From the NCBI GenBank assembly GCA_018267545.1, contig JAFDYG010000495.1, positions 1 to 63,660 of the forward strand: DNA of 63,660 nt, given 5' to 3'. The notes beneath the pieces are model-generated. The model was not told the DNA's origin. It was given only the letters and a program-made list of their open reading frames with translations, and made no database searches. The position numbers and the translations under genes were made by a program. This DNA comes from Bacteroidota bacterium (GTDB lineage Bacteria > Bacteroidota > Bacteroidia > Chitinophagales > Chitinophagaceae). This document shows positions 25,361-35,054 of the stretch, piece by piece. Every line of letters begins with the position of its first letter. The first letter of the stretch is position 1.

Positions 25361-28300
25361 ATGAAAGAAGTGCAGTCCATAATAAAAGAATGCAGGGACC
25401 GCGGCATAAGGCTGTCCATAAAAGACGGCAGCCTGGACCTGTCTGCATTGGAAGCGATCCGGGACGAAGGGCTCATGGCATCCATAAAGATGCACCGGCA
25501 GGGACTGGAAGACTACCTGGTCAATCGTCGCATTCAGCGTAACGCAATGGCCATACCCCTCGCCGGGGAAGAACCCGCCGGCTATCCGCTTTCTTCGGCG
25601 CAGCAACGGCTCTGGTTGCTCGATCAGCTAAAGGAAGACGACGGGGTATATAATACCGGAGGGGCGCATCTTTTCGAGGGCAAGCTGTCGCTGGCCATAT
25701 TGGAGCTGGTTTTCGAAGCGCTGCTGAGGCGGCATGAATCTCTCCGGACGGTGTTCCGGCTCAATGAAGAAGGGAAGGCGAGACAGGTAGTCAGGGATTT
25801 CGAAGACACGGGTTTTCGTCTCGGCTATATCGACCCGGCGGAAGAAATCGAAGGATGGAATTCCTTTGCAGCGGAAAGAAAGGAAGTAAAGATCCAGGCG
25901 CTTATCACAGACGAATTTACCCGGCCGTTCGACCTGGCCGGAGGGCCGCTGATCAGAGTCACTGTTTACCGGCTTGCCGAAGACAAGTGGCTGTTGTCCT
26001 ATGTGATGCACCACATCATCTGCGATGCCTGGTCGATGGGAATTTTGATTCGGGAGCTCCTGATGTTGTACCCTGCTTTCGAGGCCGGCAGGGAAAACCC
26101 TTTAACCCCGCTTCGGATCCAATACAAAGACTATGCGGTCTGGCAGCAGGAACAGATGACCGGCGCCCGGATGGCGGCGCATAAGGAATGGTGGCTTGCG
26201 CAATTCGGGAGAGAGATCCCTGTGCTCGCACTGCCCGAAGATCATCCAAGACCTGCGGTACGCAGTTATCGGGGAGGAGCCGTCGTAAAGCACTTTCCGC
26301 TGTCTCTTTCTACGAGCTTTAAAACGCTTTACCTTGGCCGGGGCGCAACGCCGTTCATGGCATTGCTGGCAGCGGTAAAAACCTTGCTGTATCGTTATAC
26401 GGGACAGCAGGATATCGTTACGGGGAGTTCGATGGCCAGTCGCGACCATTTGAATATCGAAGATCAAATAGGGTTTTATGTCAATACACTTGCGCTGAGG
26501 ACGGTGGTCGGAGATGAGGATACCTATTGCGATCTTCTTGAAAAGGTGCGGAAGACGACCGTAGAAGCTTATGAGCACCAGGCGTACCCGTTTGATGAAC
26601 TGGTTAATGCGTTGCAGGTTCCCCGCGACAGGAGCCGTCATCCGCTGTTCGACGTGATGGTGGTCCTTCAAAATACCGAAAAACACAAGGCCGGTGCGGA
26701 CAGGGCCGGAATGGGGATGTCCATTTCGGAATACCAGGCATCGCCTGCGGTTGTCAGCAAGTTCGATCTTACGTTTTTCTTCGCTGAAAGGGCTGACGGC
26801 ATCGATCTTAGGTTGGTTTACAACAAAGATATTTTTTCGGAGCGCACGGCACGGACCATGGCGGATCACCTGGAAAATCTCGTGGCGGCCATATCTGCCT
26901 CGCCGGAAGCGCCTTTGCATTCGCTCGACTATATGGGCGGCCGGGAGAAAGACTTCTTGTTGAGAGGCGTTAACAAGGCGAGTGTTTCCTATCTGTGCGA
27001 AACGACTTTCCTGGACCTTTATAAACGGCAGGTAGAGAAAGATCCCGAAGCGATTGCGGTGGCTGCCGGCGGCCGCCAGCTTAGTTATGCGCAGCTGGAT
27101 GAGCGTTCGAACAGGCTGGCTAATTACTTGATAACCCAGTATGGGGTCGGTGCACGGGATAGGGTCGGCATCCTGCTCGACAGGTCGGAAAAAATGATTG
27201 CCGCCCTCCTTGCCGTCATGAAAACCGGCGCGGCTTATGTGGCGATCGACCCTGATAATCCGAAACTGAGGAGGGAGTTTATTATTCGGGATACTTCGAT
27301 CAAGGCGCTCATTACACAGACCGACTACATTTTTGACCTGGACTATTATTCCGGGAATGTTTTTGCCGCGGATATCCAGCTGGAGGCGCTCACTACGAGC
27401 GCCGAATGGCCTATCGCCACGGTTGATGCTGCGGCCCCTGCATATGTTCTCTATACGTCCGGTTCGACCGGTCAGCCCAAAGGGGTGGTCATCAGCCATC
27501 GCTCGCTGGTGGATTATCTTTCCGGACTTTTGTCTGTAACTAATATCTCGGACTGCCGGAGTTTCGGGCTGGTTTCTACCATCGCAGCGGATCTCGGCAA
27601 TACAGTTTTATACAGCTCCCTGATTACAGGGGGACGTCTGCAGATATTCGGTACGCGGGAGGTCATGGATGCCGATTGCATCCGCCAGGCCGGCGTGGAC
27701 TGCCTCAAGATAGTTCCTTCCCACTGGAAGGTGCTCCAGGACGGAGGGCCGGTGGTGGCGCCTGCGCGGTGCCTGGTTTTGGGCGGCGAACAACTTACTC
27801 CCGACATTATCGCGCAATTGCGGGAAGGCGGAGCATCCTGCCAGGTTTACAATCACTACGGCCCTTCTGAAACCACCATCGGTAAGCTCATCAGGCGGAT
27901 TGATATCTATGACCCGGAGGCGGTCGTCTCGTTGGGTAGCCCTTTTTGCAACGGAGCGGTTTATGTGGTCGACCGGCGTCTGAATCTTGTGCCCATAGGC
28001 GTGCATGGGGAACTTTGCATAAGCGGAGAGGGATTGTCCGCAGGGTATTTCAACCGGCCCGATCTAACCGCGGAGAAATTCGTAGCCAATCCGTTCGAGC
28101 CCGGGACCCTTCTGTACCGGACCGGGGATTTGGTGAAGTGGCTTCCCGATGGAACTATTTCTTTTCTCGGCCGTAAGGACGACCAGGTCAAAATCCGGGG
28201 GCACCGGATCGAGCCGGGTGAAATCGAGATGGCGCTGCTGCATTGTCCCGGCATAGCGTCTGCCACCGTGCAGTTTGTTGCCGTAGAAGGGGGTGAAAAA

Positions 28301-28777
28301 GAACTGATAGCCTATACCAGCGGGAAAGAGGCGGCGAATGCGGCGGAGTTGAAAGCGATTTTGCAAAAGATGCTACCCTCCTATATGTTGCCGGCCTGGT
28401 TCGTCCACCTGGAAGAAATGCCCTTGAATGCCAACGGCAAAGTGGACCGAAGGCGGCTGCCGGACCCGGCCTCGGTGAGACAGGCCTCCACGCCGTATGT
28501 CGCGCCGCGCAATGCCATGGAAGAAATGCTGGTCGCTATATGGGAGGAAGTACTGGGCCGCCGGCCGATCGGCATACGGGACAACTTCTTTAGTCTCGGC
28601 GGTCACAGTATCAAGGCGGTCCAGCTTATTTCGAGGATCAATGCCGCACTCTTGGTCAAGGTGAATTTGCAAAGCATCTTCGACGAAGGAACGGTCGAAA
28701 ATATCGCCGAGCAGATATCTTTTTTACGTAACCAGCAACTATATGACCGGGCCACCTTAAAAGAAATCGAACTATGA
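25361..28777 (+). CDS. NRPS module: docking-C-A(Asp)-T
   Basis: A 1138-residue protein. A TubC-like docking domain (about 1-55, MKEVQSIIKECRDRGIRL) is followed by a C domain with the variant motif HHIICDA at ~217-223, in which Ala replaces the usual Gly. The A domain has YTSGSTGQPKG at ~697 and YGPSETTIG; the T domain has S1083 in GGHSI. The pocket D-L-T-K-V-G-H-I-G-K is the classical Asp code. Its A domain is homologous to that of the preceding gene (both share ADLGNTVLYSS and CLKIVPSHWK) but has normal base composition. The C-terminus ATLKEIEL matches the end of the first NRPS (SSLTEIEL), and both precede a protein with a TubC domain. The stop overlaps the next start as ATGA. Confidence 0.92.
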   Translation: MKEVQSIIKECRDRGIRLSIKDGSLDLSALEAIRDEGLMASIKMHRQGLEDYLVNRRIQRNAMAIPLAGEEPAGYPLSSAQQRLWLLDQLKEDDGVYNTGGAHLFEGKLSLAILELVFEALLRRHESLRTVFRLNEEGKARQVVRDFEDTGFRLGYIDPAEEIEGWNSFAAERKEVKIQALITDEFTRPFDLAGGPLIRVTVYRLAEDKWLLSYVMHHIICDAWSMGILIRELLMLYPAFEAGRENPLTPLRIQYKDYAVWQQEQMTGARMAAHKEWWLAQFGREIPVLALPEDHPRPAVRSYRGGAVVKHFPLSLSTSFKTLYLGRGATPFMALLAAVKTLLYRYTGQQDIVTGSSMASRDHLNIEDQIGFYVNTLALRTVVGDEDTYCDLLEKVRKTTVEAYEHQAYPFDELVNALQVPRDRSRHPLFDVMVVLQNTEKHKAGADRAGMGMSISEYQASPAVVSKFDLTFFFAERADGIDLRLVYNKDIFSERTARTMADHLENLVAAISASPEAPLHSLDYMGGREKDFLLRGVNKASVSYLCETTFLDLYKRQVEKDPEAIAVAAGGRQLSYAQLDERSNRLANYLITQYGVGARDRVGILLDRSEKMIAALLAVMKTGAAYVAIDPDNPKLRREFIIRDTSIKALITQTDYIFDLDYYSGNVFAADIQLEALTTSAEWPIATVDAAAPAYVLYTSGSTGQPKGVVISHRSLVDYLSGLLSVTNISDCRSFGLVSTIAADLGNTVLYSSLITGGRLQIFGTREVMDADCIRQAGVDCLKIVPSHWKVLQDGGPVVAPARCLVLGGEQLTPDIIAQLREGGASCQVYNHYGPSETTIGKLIRRIDIYDPEAVVSLGSPFCNGAVYVVDRRLNLVPIGVHGELCISGEGLSAGYFNRPDLTAEKFVANPFEPGTLLYRTGDLVKWLPDGTISFLGRKDDQVKIRGHRIEPGEIEMALLHCPGIASATVQFVAVEGGEKELIAYTSGKEAANAAELKAILQKMLPSYMLPAWFVHLEEMPLNANGKVDRRRLPDPASVRQASTPYVAPRNAMEEMLVAIWEEVLGRRPIGIRDNFFSLGGHSIKAVQLISRINAALLVKVNLQSIFDEGTVENIAEQISFLRNQQLYDRATLKEIEL

Positions 28778-31700
28778 AAGAGCTTTTAAAGGCGATAAGA
28801 GATAATAATATCGTAGTAGAAGTGGTGAATGGCGAGCTGAAAGTATTTTCGAGCTATGCCGCAGTAGACTCGAACGTGATCGAGGAAATCAGGGATAAAA
28901 AAAAGGAGCTTATCCGTTTTCTGCAGGAAAACAACCAGACTGGTTTCAAAAACTCGTTTCAGGCCAGCATACCCCGGGCGGCGGCGGCGGCCGATTATCC
29001 GTTATCGTCTTCCCAGCACCGGCTATGGATTCTAAGCCAGTTCGAACAGGGCAATATAGGATATAACATTCCGGGCGTAAGGGTATTCGACGGGCAGCTG
29101 GACCCAGTGTTGCTGGAGCGAAGCTTTTCGGTTTTGATCGAACGGCACGAAATATTGCGGACGGTGTTCCGCAAAAACCCGCTGGGAGAAATAAGGCAGG
29201 TCATCCTCGAACCGGAGGAACTGAACTTCGGTCTTGTCCGGCACGATCTGACAATTGCCCCTTTTACGGATACGCAACTCAAGGGAAAAGTGGAGGCCGA
29301 GTTTGTCAAGCCCTTCGATCTGGCTGCCGGACCGTTGTTCCGGGCGACTCTTTTCCGGACGGGGGCCGACCGGTGGATATTTGTTTACGTAATGCACCAC
29401 ATCATCAGTGATGGATGGTCTAAACGGATACTCATAGGGGAGCTGCTGCAAGTTTACAATGCGCTCCGGGAGGGTAGGGATATGGACCGGAAATCGCTAC
29501 GGATCCAATACAAAGACTACGCGGCATGGCAGCAGCAGCAACTTGGCGGCGAGTCCCTGATGGAACAACGGAATTGGTGGACGCATCTTTTCCATGGAGA
29601 GCTGCCGGTGGTCGATCTTCCGTCGGACAAAAAGAGACCGGCGCTGAAGACGTACAATGGGGAGCGCCTGAATGCGGACTTTTCGTCTTCTCTGGAAAAA
29701 TCCCTGAAGACGTTCTGTCACGGACAGGGATGTACGCTATTTATGGGGCTCGTCGCTGCGGTCGACCTTCTTATATACCGGTATACGGGATTGAAAGATA
29801 TTATTATCGGCACTCCTGTCACGGGCCGTAATCACCGGGAGCTGGAAGAACAAATAGGTTTTTACGCAAACACCCTGGCCCTGAGGACTACATTTACCGA
29901 GGAGGACAGTTTTAGAAGCTTGCTGCTGAAAGTCAAACGTGTCACGACCGGCGCATTCGAGCGCCAGAACTACCCGTTCGACCGCTTGGTGAGCGACTTG
30001 GGTTTGCAGCGGGACATGGGACGCAATCCCTTGTTCGATATCCAGGTGATTGTTCAAAATTCGGCCGGCGTGAGAGGAGAAAAGCAGGAAGGACTGAAGG
30101 GATTGCAGGTCAGTGAATATAAGGAGGCGGAAAAGGTGACCAGCGTCTTCGACATTGTTTTCAGCTTCACCGATTCGGATGATGGTCTCCGGGTCTACGT
30201 CGTTTACAATACCGATGTCTACGGTCAGTCGACGATTCGCAGGTTTGTCGATCATTTGGAACGGTTGCTGAATGCAGCGCTGGAAAACCCCGACCTTCCT
30301 GTCCATCGGCTGGACTTCCTTTTTCCCGGAGAAAAGCAACAGCAGTTAATCGAATGGAATAAAACGGATGTAGACTGGCCGGAGGATTTCACGCTGGTCA
30401 GCCTCTTCCAGGTCCAGGCAGCCATTCGTCCGGATTCGGCAGCGATCCGGTTTTCCGGCGGGGAGCTTAGCTATGGCGAACTGGACCGGCGGTCGGACAG
30501 ACTGGCAGGCTTATTGCAAAACCGGTACGGAGTGGTGGCGGGAGACCAGGTGGGCATAATGCTCGACAGGTCGGAAAACATGGTCGTGGCAATGCTGGCC
30601 ATACTCAAATGCCGTTGCTCCTACGTGCCGGTCGACCCGGAATACCCCCGGCCGAGAAAGGAATACATCTTGAAAGACACGGCTGCCAGGCTACTGGTCA
30701 CGCAGGCTGGATATATCTTCGACCTGGATTATTATTCGAACGGGCTGCTGGCTATCGACCTGGACTGGGACACGGAGAGTGAAGGAGCTCCGGTCACGGC
30801 GGCCGGGCGGGTAGTCCCGGAAGATTTGGCTTATGTCATCTATACGTCCGGTTCGACAGGGGAGCCGAAGGGCGTTATGATTACTCACGCTTCGGCGGCA
30901 AATTCCATCCAGGCGCTTTGCCAGGTTTTCGGGATGTCCGCAGGCAAAAGAGTGCTGCAGTTCGCTTCCCCTTCCTTCGACGTCTCCGTCTTCGAAATCT
31001 TTACCACGCTGACAGCGGGTGCTACGCTTTGCATCGTTCCCGAAGATGAGAAAAAAGATGCGGTTCTGCTGGAGCAATATCTTTCGTTTCAACAGATTCA
31101 AATGGCTTCTATCCCTCCGGCTTATCTGAAGATACTGACTCCGGAAAGATTGGTGATGCTGGAGAAACTGGTAACGGGGGGAGAAGGCGTACCGACTTCG
31201 GCGATCGATGCTTTTACGCAACTCGGCGACTACTACAATGCCTATGGTCCGACCGAGACGACGATAGGGGTGACGGTGTATAAGATCGGTAAGGGCGCGG
31301 GAACATCCGTCAGTCCGATTCCGATCGGCCGGCCCCTGGCGAACTCGAAAGTATATATCCTTGGTGAACGCCTGCAACTGCTGCCGGCCGGAGCTACGGG
31401 GGAAATCTGTATCGGCGGAAGAGGGGTAGCGCAGGGATATCTTAACAATGAGGCGCTGACGGCGGAAAAATTCGTGGAAAATCCTTTTGCTGAAGGAGAG
31501 AAGATGTATCGTACGGGGGACCTGGGAAGATGGCTGCCCGACGGGAACATCGAATTTGCGGGCCGGAAGGACAGCCAGGTCAAGATCAACGGGTACAGGA
31601 TCGAGCTGGGTGAGATCGAAAACGTGTTGCATGCGCATCCGGCGGTAGCCATGGCCCTGGTGGCCGTCAGGACGAATACCCGCGGAGAAAAGGAGTTGAT

Positions 31701-34700
31701 CGCTTATGTCTCTCCCCGGGAGAATGCCGGAATACCGGATCTCCGCTCTTACCTCAGCCAGCGGCTGCCGGTATACATGCTGCCGGCGTCGTGCATCCAC
31801 CTGGATGAATTCCCGGTTACAGTAAATGGAAAAATCGACAGGCAGCGGCTGCCGCAGTTGGAAGGTGGTCAGGCTGCTGTGGAGGAATATACCGCTCCGC
31901 GTAGTGAACCGGAGCGTCTGATGACGGAGCTATGGCAGGAAATACTAGGGACAGAAAGGATTGGCATAAGGCACAATTTCTTTCTGTCCGGCGGGGACTC
32001 CATCAAAATTCTCCGGATGACATCTGCCGCAAGAAATGTCCTTGGTTTGGACATTGCGATATCGGACGTTTACAAATATAATACGATCGAGGAGCTTTTC
32101 GACCGGCTCCCGTTGAAGCCGAATGAGCCCGGCGTTATTCATTCCGAACGTCGCCGGCGGGAAGAGGATCTGAGGTCGGCGATGCAATCGCTGAGGGAAG
32201 AAGTGCTTTCTTCGGGCCGGCTGGCGGACCCTTCGAATATCGAAGACGTCTACCCGATGAGCGATATCGAAAAAGGGATGGTTTATGAATCCATGCTGCA
32301 CCAGGGTTCGGGCATTTATCACGATCAGATGGTCCAGCGTAAGATACTCAGGGACTTCGAGCCGGAGACGCTGCGTACCGCATTATCATTGCTCGTGGAT
32401 AAGCACGCTATTCTGCGGACTTCTTTCAATTCGGAGGACTTCGAAACGGCCCTGCATATCGTCCACCGGACGATTACGCTGCCGCTGGATTTCGAAGACC
32501 TTTCAGCGCTGGACAGGAATGCCCAGCAGAGAACCATCCGGGCCTACCTGAAAAGAGAAAGAAGAGTTCCATTCGAATTTTCCAGGGCGCCTTTATGGAA
32601 ACTTCGCGTCTATAGGCTAGGCCAGGGCGAGATAATATTTGTTTTTCAAACCCATCATGCGATCATTGACGGATGGAGCGACGCTTCGCTCAAGACCGAA
32701 CTGCATAATCTTTACTTTCGATTGAAGCAGGAGCCCGGATTTATCCCGGAGAAATTAAAGGCCGAATACAAGGACTATGTCGTCGAACAACTGGCCGGGC
32801 TGCAGGACGGGGCGGTACATGAATTCTGGAAGAAGGAGCTGGACGGCTACCGGCGGTTGGAGTTGTTCACGGAGGAAAAGCAATTCCATAAGTTCCACTA
32901 CTCTTTCGACGGCGAAGCCGTAAGGCAGTTGAAAGAAACGGCGGCCGGTCTCCATGTAACGGTAAAGGCGCTCTCGCTTGCGGCCTATCTCTACCTGCTG
33001 CGCCTTTTGACTTCACAAAGGGAGGTCATCGCCGGCGTCGTTACGAACACCAGGCCCGATAAGGAAGACGGAGATCGGGTGCTGGGTTGTTTTCTCAATA
33101 CGATCCCTGTCCGGATGACGATCGGCGACCATTTGTCGGGCCGTGAACTGACTGGCATGGTGAAGGATAAGATAAATGCATTGAAAGAATACGAGCGGCT
33201 GAGTATGTTCGAGCTGGCGCGGCTTTTTAGCAAGCGGGCGGCAGCGGGAAATCCCTTTTTCGATGTGTTGTTCAACTTCACCGACTTTCATGCCTATTCC
33301 TCCCTGCTGGAAGATGCCGCTTCGCTCCGGGAAGAGGAGGTTCGTCCGCCCGTCGACATTACCGGTTATGGACGAACCAACACCTGGATGGACCTGTCGA
33401 TAAATGTCACTGGCGGGCAATATACAGTCAAGCTGAATCTGTACAGAAAGCTGCGCTGCGGACTTTCTGCGGAGCGGGTTGGGAACCTGTTCGTCGAAAT
33501 CGTCATGCACCTGCTTTCCGCGCCGGGCCTTGCGCTTTCCGGTTTAGAGCTGTTGACCGACCGGGAAAAAAGGAAGATGCCGGCGCCGGGAGAAGATGAA
33601 GAACCGCCAGCCGTAATTCAACAGGAGGGGGAGGATGCGATCGTTCAGGTTGTTGCGCCGCGCAGCAGGAAGGAGGAGAAGATGGCTGCTCTCTGGTGCG
33701 ATCTCCTCGGAAGGGACAGGATCGGCGTGACCGAAGATTTTTTCCATGCGGGCGGACAGTCGCTGCTGGCGATGCGAATGATCGGTATGATCAACCGTGA
33801 AATGAATGCAAAGCTGTCGATACGGGATTTATATGCCCATCCGACCATCGAGGGGTTGTGCCGTCTGCTGGACGATTCCGGAATGCAGAACGGGGAAGCA
33901 GCGGCCATCGACTGGGAAAAGGAATGCCGGATTCGACCCGGCAGAGAGAAAATCCGGCGGCTGGCAGGTTCTACTGGCATGCCTGAAAACGTATTGCTTA
34001 CCGGAGCAACGGGGTTTGTCGGGGCCCATCTGTTGAAGGAGCTTTTGGAAAATACGAGTGGCACGGTCTATTGCCTGGTCCGGGCAAAGGATACCGCCGA
34101 AGGCGGCCGCCGCATCCTGGACAATCTCCGGTTCTATGATTTGTACGACCTATCGTGGATGCATCGCATCCGGCCCGTGTCCGGGGATATGGCTAAGCCG
34201 CGGCTGGGGATGCATAAAGCCGATTATACCGAACTGGCGGAGAAGGTCGATATGATTTATCATGCTGCGGCATATATGGACCTGCTTTCTCCTTATGGCA
34301 AGATGGCCCCGGCCAATGTCGGCTCTTGCCGGGAAGTCGTCCGGCTGGCGACCACGCTAAAACTAAAACGGGTGATTCACATTTCCACCCTTTCAATATT
34401 CAGTGGTGAAAAGGGAAAAATGCGCGGAGAATACGATTCGATCGATAGAGAACGGCATGCACCGCATAAAGGCTACTCGGCATCCAAATGGGTAGCGGAG
34501 AGAATCATGCTGGCCGCGGGCGCCGCCGGCCTACCCGTACAAATCCATCGGCTGGGACTCATTTCCGGCGACGAGCGGACAGGAAAAATGCCTTCCCAGC
34601 AATGGTTCAGCCAGCTGATGGCCGCCTGTGAAAAAATTCGGGCTTGTCCGGAAGGTTATGGCGTTCCGATGACCCCGGTAGATTTTACCGCCCGGGCCAT

Positions 34701-35043
34701 CGTAAGCCTGTCCCTGCAGCCATTCGATCGGACCAAAATCTTCCATCTCATCAATGACGCCTTCATACCTGTATCGTCGCTCTTTGCCGGCCGGGACGCC
34801 GGTGACCGGATACAAGTGCTGCCGATGGCCGAATGGCTCGCCAGGCTTCAGCAAATGGTCCCGACTTCCGAATCGCCGTTGGGTACGATGCTCGATTTTC
34901 ACTTCGATGCAAGCGCCCGGATCGATCCGGCCGTTATAAACCGGCTTTCCAGGCAAACCAGCCACGTATCGACCAGGCTTACGCTCACGGAGCTGAAAGC
35001 GATAAATATCTCCTTCCCGCAATGGTTGTTTAAAAATCAATAA
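28774..35043 (+). CDS. Terminal NRPS: docking-C-A-T-C-T-reductase
   Basis: A 2089-residue protein. Domains in order: TubC-like docking (1-52); C with HHIISDG (~208); A with YTSGSTGEPKG (~690); T with GGDSI (S1076); a second C with HHAIIDG (~1294); a second T with GGQSL (S1663); and a C-terminal thioester reductase (~1735-2089) with Rossmann motif GATGFVG and catalytic Y1901/K1905 in GYSASK. The A pocket reads DVFSVGAIGK, which I cannot match to a known code; small residues at 278, 301 and 322 suggest a bulky side chain. The second C-T pair has no A domain. The reductase uses NAD(P)H to release the chain as an aldehyde or alcohol. No thioesterase domain is present in the assembly line. Confidence 0.93.
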   Translation: MKELLKAIRDNNIVVEVVNGELKVFSSYAAVDSNVIEEIRDKKKELIRFLQENNQTGFKNSFQASIPRAAAAADYPLSSSQHRLWILSQFEQGNIGYNIPGVRVFDGQLDPVLLERSFSVLIERHEILRTVFRKNPLGEIRQVILEPEELNFGLVRHDLTIAPFTDTQLKGKVEAEFVKPFDLAAGPLFRATLFRTGADRWIFVYVMHHIISDGWSKRILIGELLQVYNALREGRDMDRKSLRIQYKDYAAWQQQQLGGESLMEQRNWWTHLFHGELPVVDLPSDKKRPALKTYNGERLNADFSSSLEKSLKTFCHGQGCTLFMGLVAAVDLLIYRYTGLKDIIIGTPVTGRNHRELEEQIGFYANTLALRTTFTEEDSFRSLLLKVKRVTTGAFERQNYPFDRLVSDLGLQRDMGRNPLFDIQVIVQNSAGVRGEKQEGLKGLQVSEYKEAEKVTSVFDIVFSFTDSDDGLRVYVVYNTDVYGQSTIRRFVDHLERLLNAALENPDLPVHRLDFLFPGEKQQQLIEWNKTDVDWPEDFTLVSLFQVQAAIRPDSAAIRFSGGELSYGELDRRSDRLAGLLQNRYGVVAGDQVGIMLDRSENMVVAMLAILKCRCSYVPVDPEYPRPRKEYILKDTAARLLVTQAGYIFDLDYYSNGLLAIDLDWDTESEGAPVTAAGRVVPEDLAYVIYTSGSTGEPKGVMITHASAANSIQALCQVFGMSAGKRVLQFASPSFDVSVFEIFTTLTAGATLCIVPEDEKKDAVLLEQYLSFQQIQMASIPPAYLKILTPERLVMLEKLVTGGEGVPTSAIDAFTQLGDYYNAYGPTETTIGVTVYKIGKGAGTSVSPIPIGRPLANSKVYILGERLQLLPAGATGEICIGGRGVAQGYLNNEALTAEKFVENPFAEGEKMYRTGDLGRWLPDGNIEFAGRKDSQVKINGYRIELGEIENVLHAHPAVAMALVAVRTNTRGEKELIAYVSPRENAGIPDLRSYLSQRLPVYMLPASCIHLDEFPVTVNGKIDRQRLPQLEGGQAAVEEYTAPRSEPERLMTELWQEILGTERIGIRHNFFLSGGDSIKILRMTSAARNVLGLDIAISDVYKYNTIEELFDRLPLKPNEPGVIHSERRRREEDLRSAMQSLREEVLSSGRLADPSNIEDVYPMSDIEKGMVYESMLHQGSGIYHDQMVQRKILRDFEPETLRTALSLLVDKHAILRTSFNSEDFETALHIVHRTITLPLDFEDLSALDRNAQQRTIRAYLKRERRVPFEFSRAPLWKLRVYRLGQGEIIFVFQTHHAIIDGWSDASLKTELHNLYFRLKQEPGFIPEKLKAEYKDYVVEQLAGLQDGAVHEFWKKELDGYRRLELFTEEKQFHKFHYSFDGEAVRQLKETAAGLHVTVKALSLAAYLYLLRLLTSQREVIAGVVTNTRPDKEDGDRVLGCFLNTIPVRMTIGDHLSGRELTGMVKDKINALKEYERLSMFELARLFSKRAAAGNPFFDVLFNFTDFHAYSSLLEDAASLREEEVRPPVDITGYGRTNTWMDLSINVTGGQYTVKLNLYRKLRCGLSAERVGNLFVEIVMHLLSAPGLALSGLELLTDREKRKMPAPGEDEEPPAVIQQEGEDAIVQVVAPRSRKEEKMAALWCDLLGRDRIGVTEDFFHAGGQSLLAMRMIGMINREMNAKLSIRDLYAHPTIEGLCRLLDDSGMQNGEAAAIDWEKECRIRPGREKIRRLAGSTGMPENVLLTGATGFVGAHLLKELLENTSGTVYCLVRAKDTAEGGRRILDNLRFYDLYDLSWMHRIRPVSGDMAKPRLGMHKADYTELAEKVDMIYHAAAYMDLLSPYGKMAPANVGSCREVVRLATTLKLKRVIHISTLSIFSGEKGKMRGEYDSIDRERHAPHKGYSASKWVAERIMLAAGAAGLPVQIHRLGLISGDERTGKMPSQQWFSQLMAACEKIRACPEGYGVPMTPVDFTARAIVSLSLQPFDRTKIFHLINDAFIPVSSLFAGRDAGDRIQVLPMAEWLARLQQMVPTSESPLGTMLDFHFDASARIDPAVINRLSRQTSHVSTRLTLTELKAINISFPQWLFKNQ

Positions 35044-35054
35044 AACCCAAGGTT

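Noticed and set aside
32101-33560. Epimerization domain suggested by the preceding GGDSI carrier motif
   Set aside because: The domain keeps HHAIIDG and the FLNTIPVRM region of condensation domains and lacks the characteristic late E-domain motifs.
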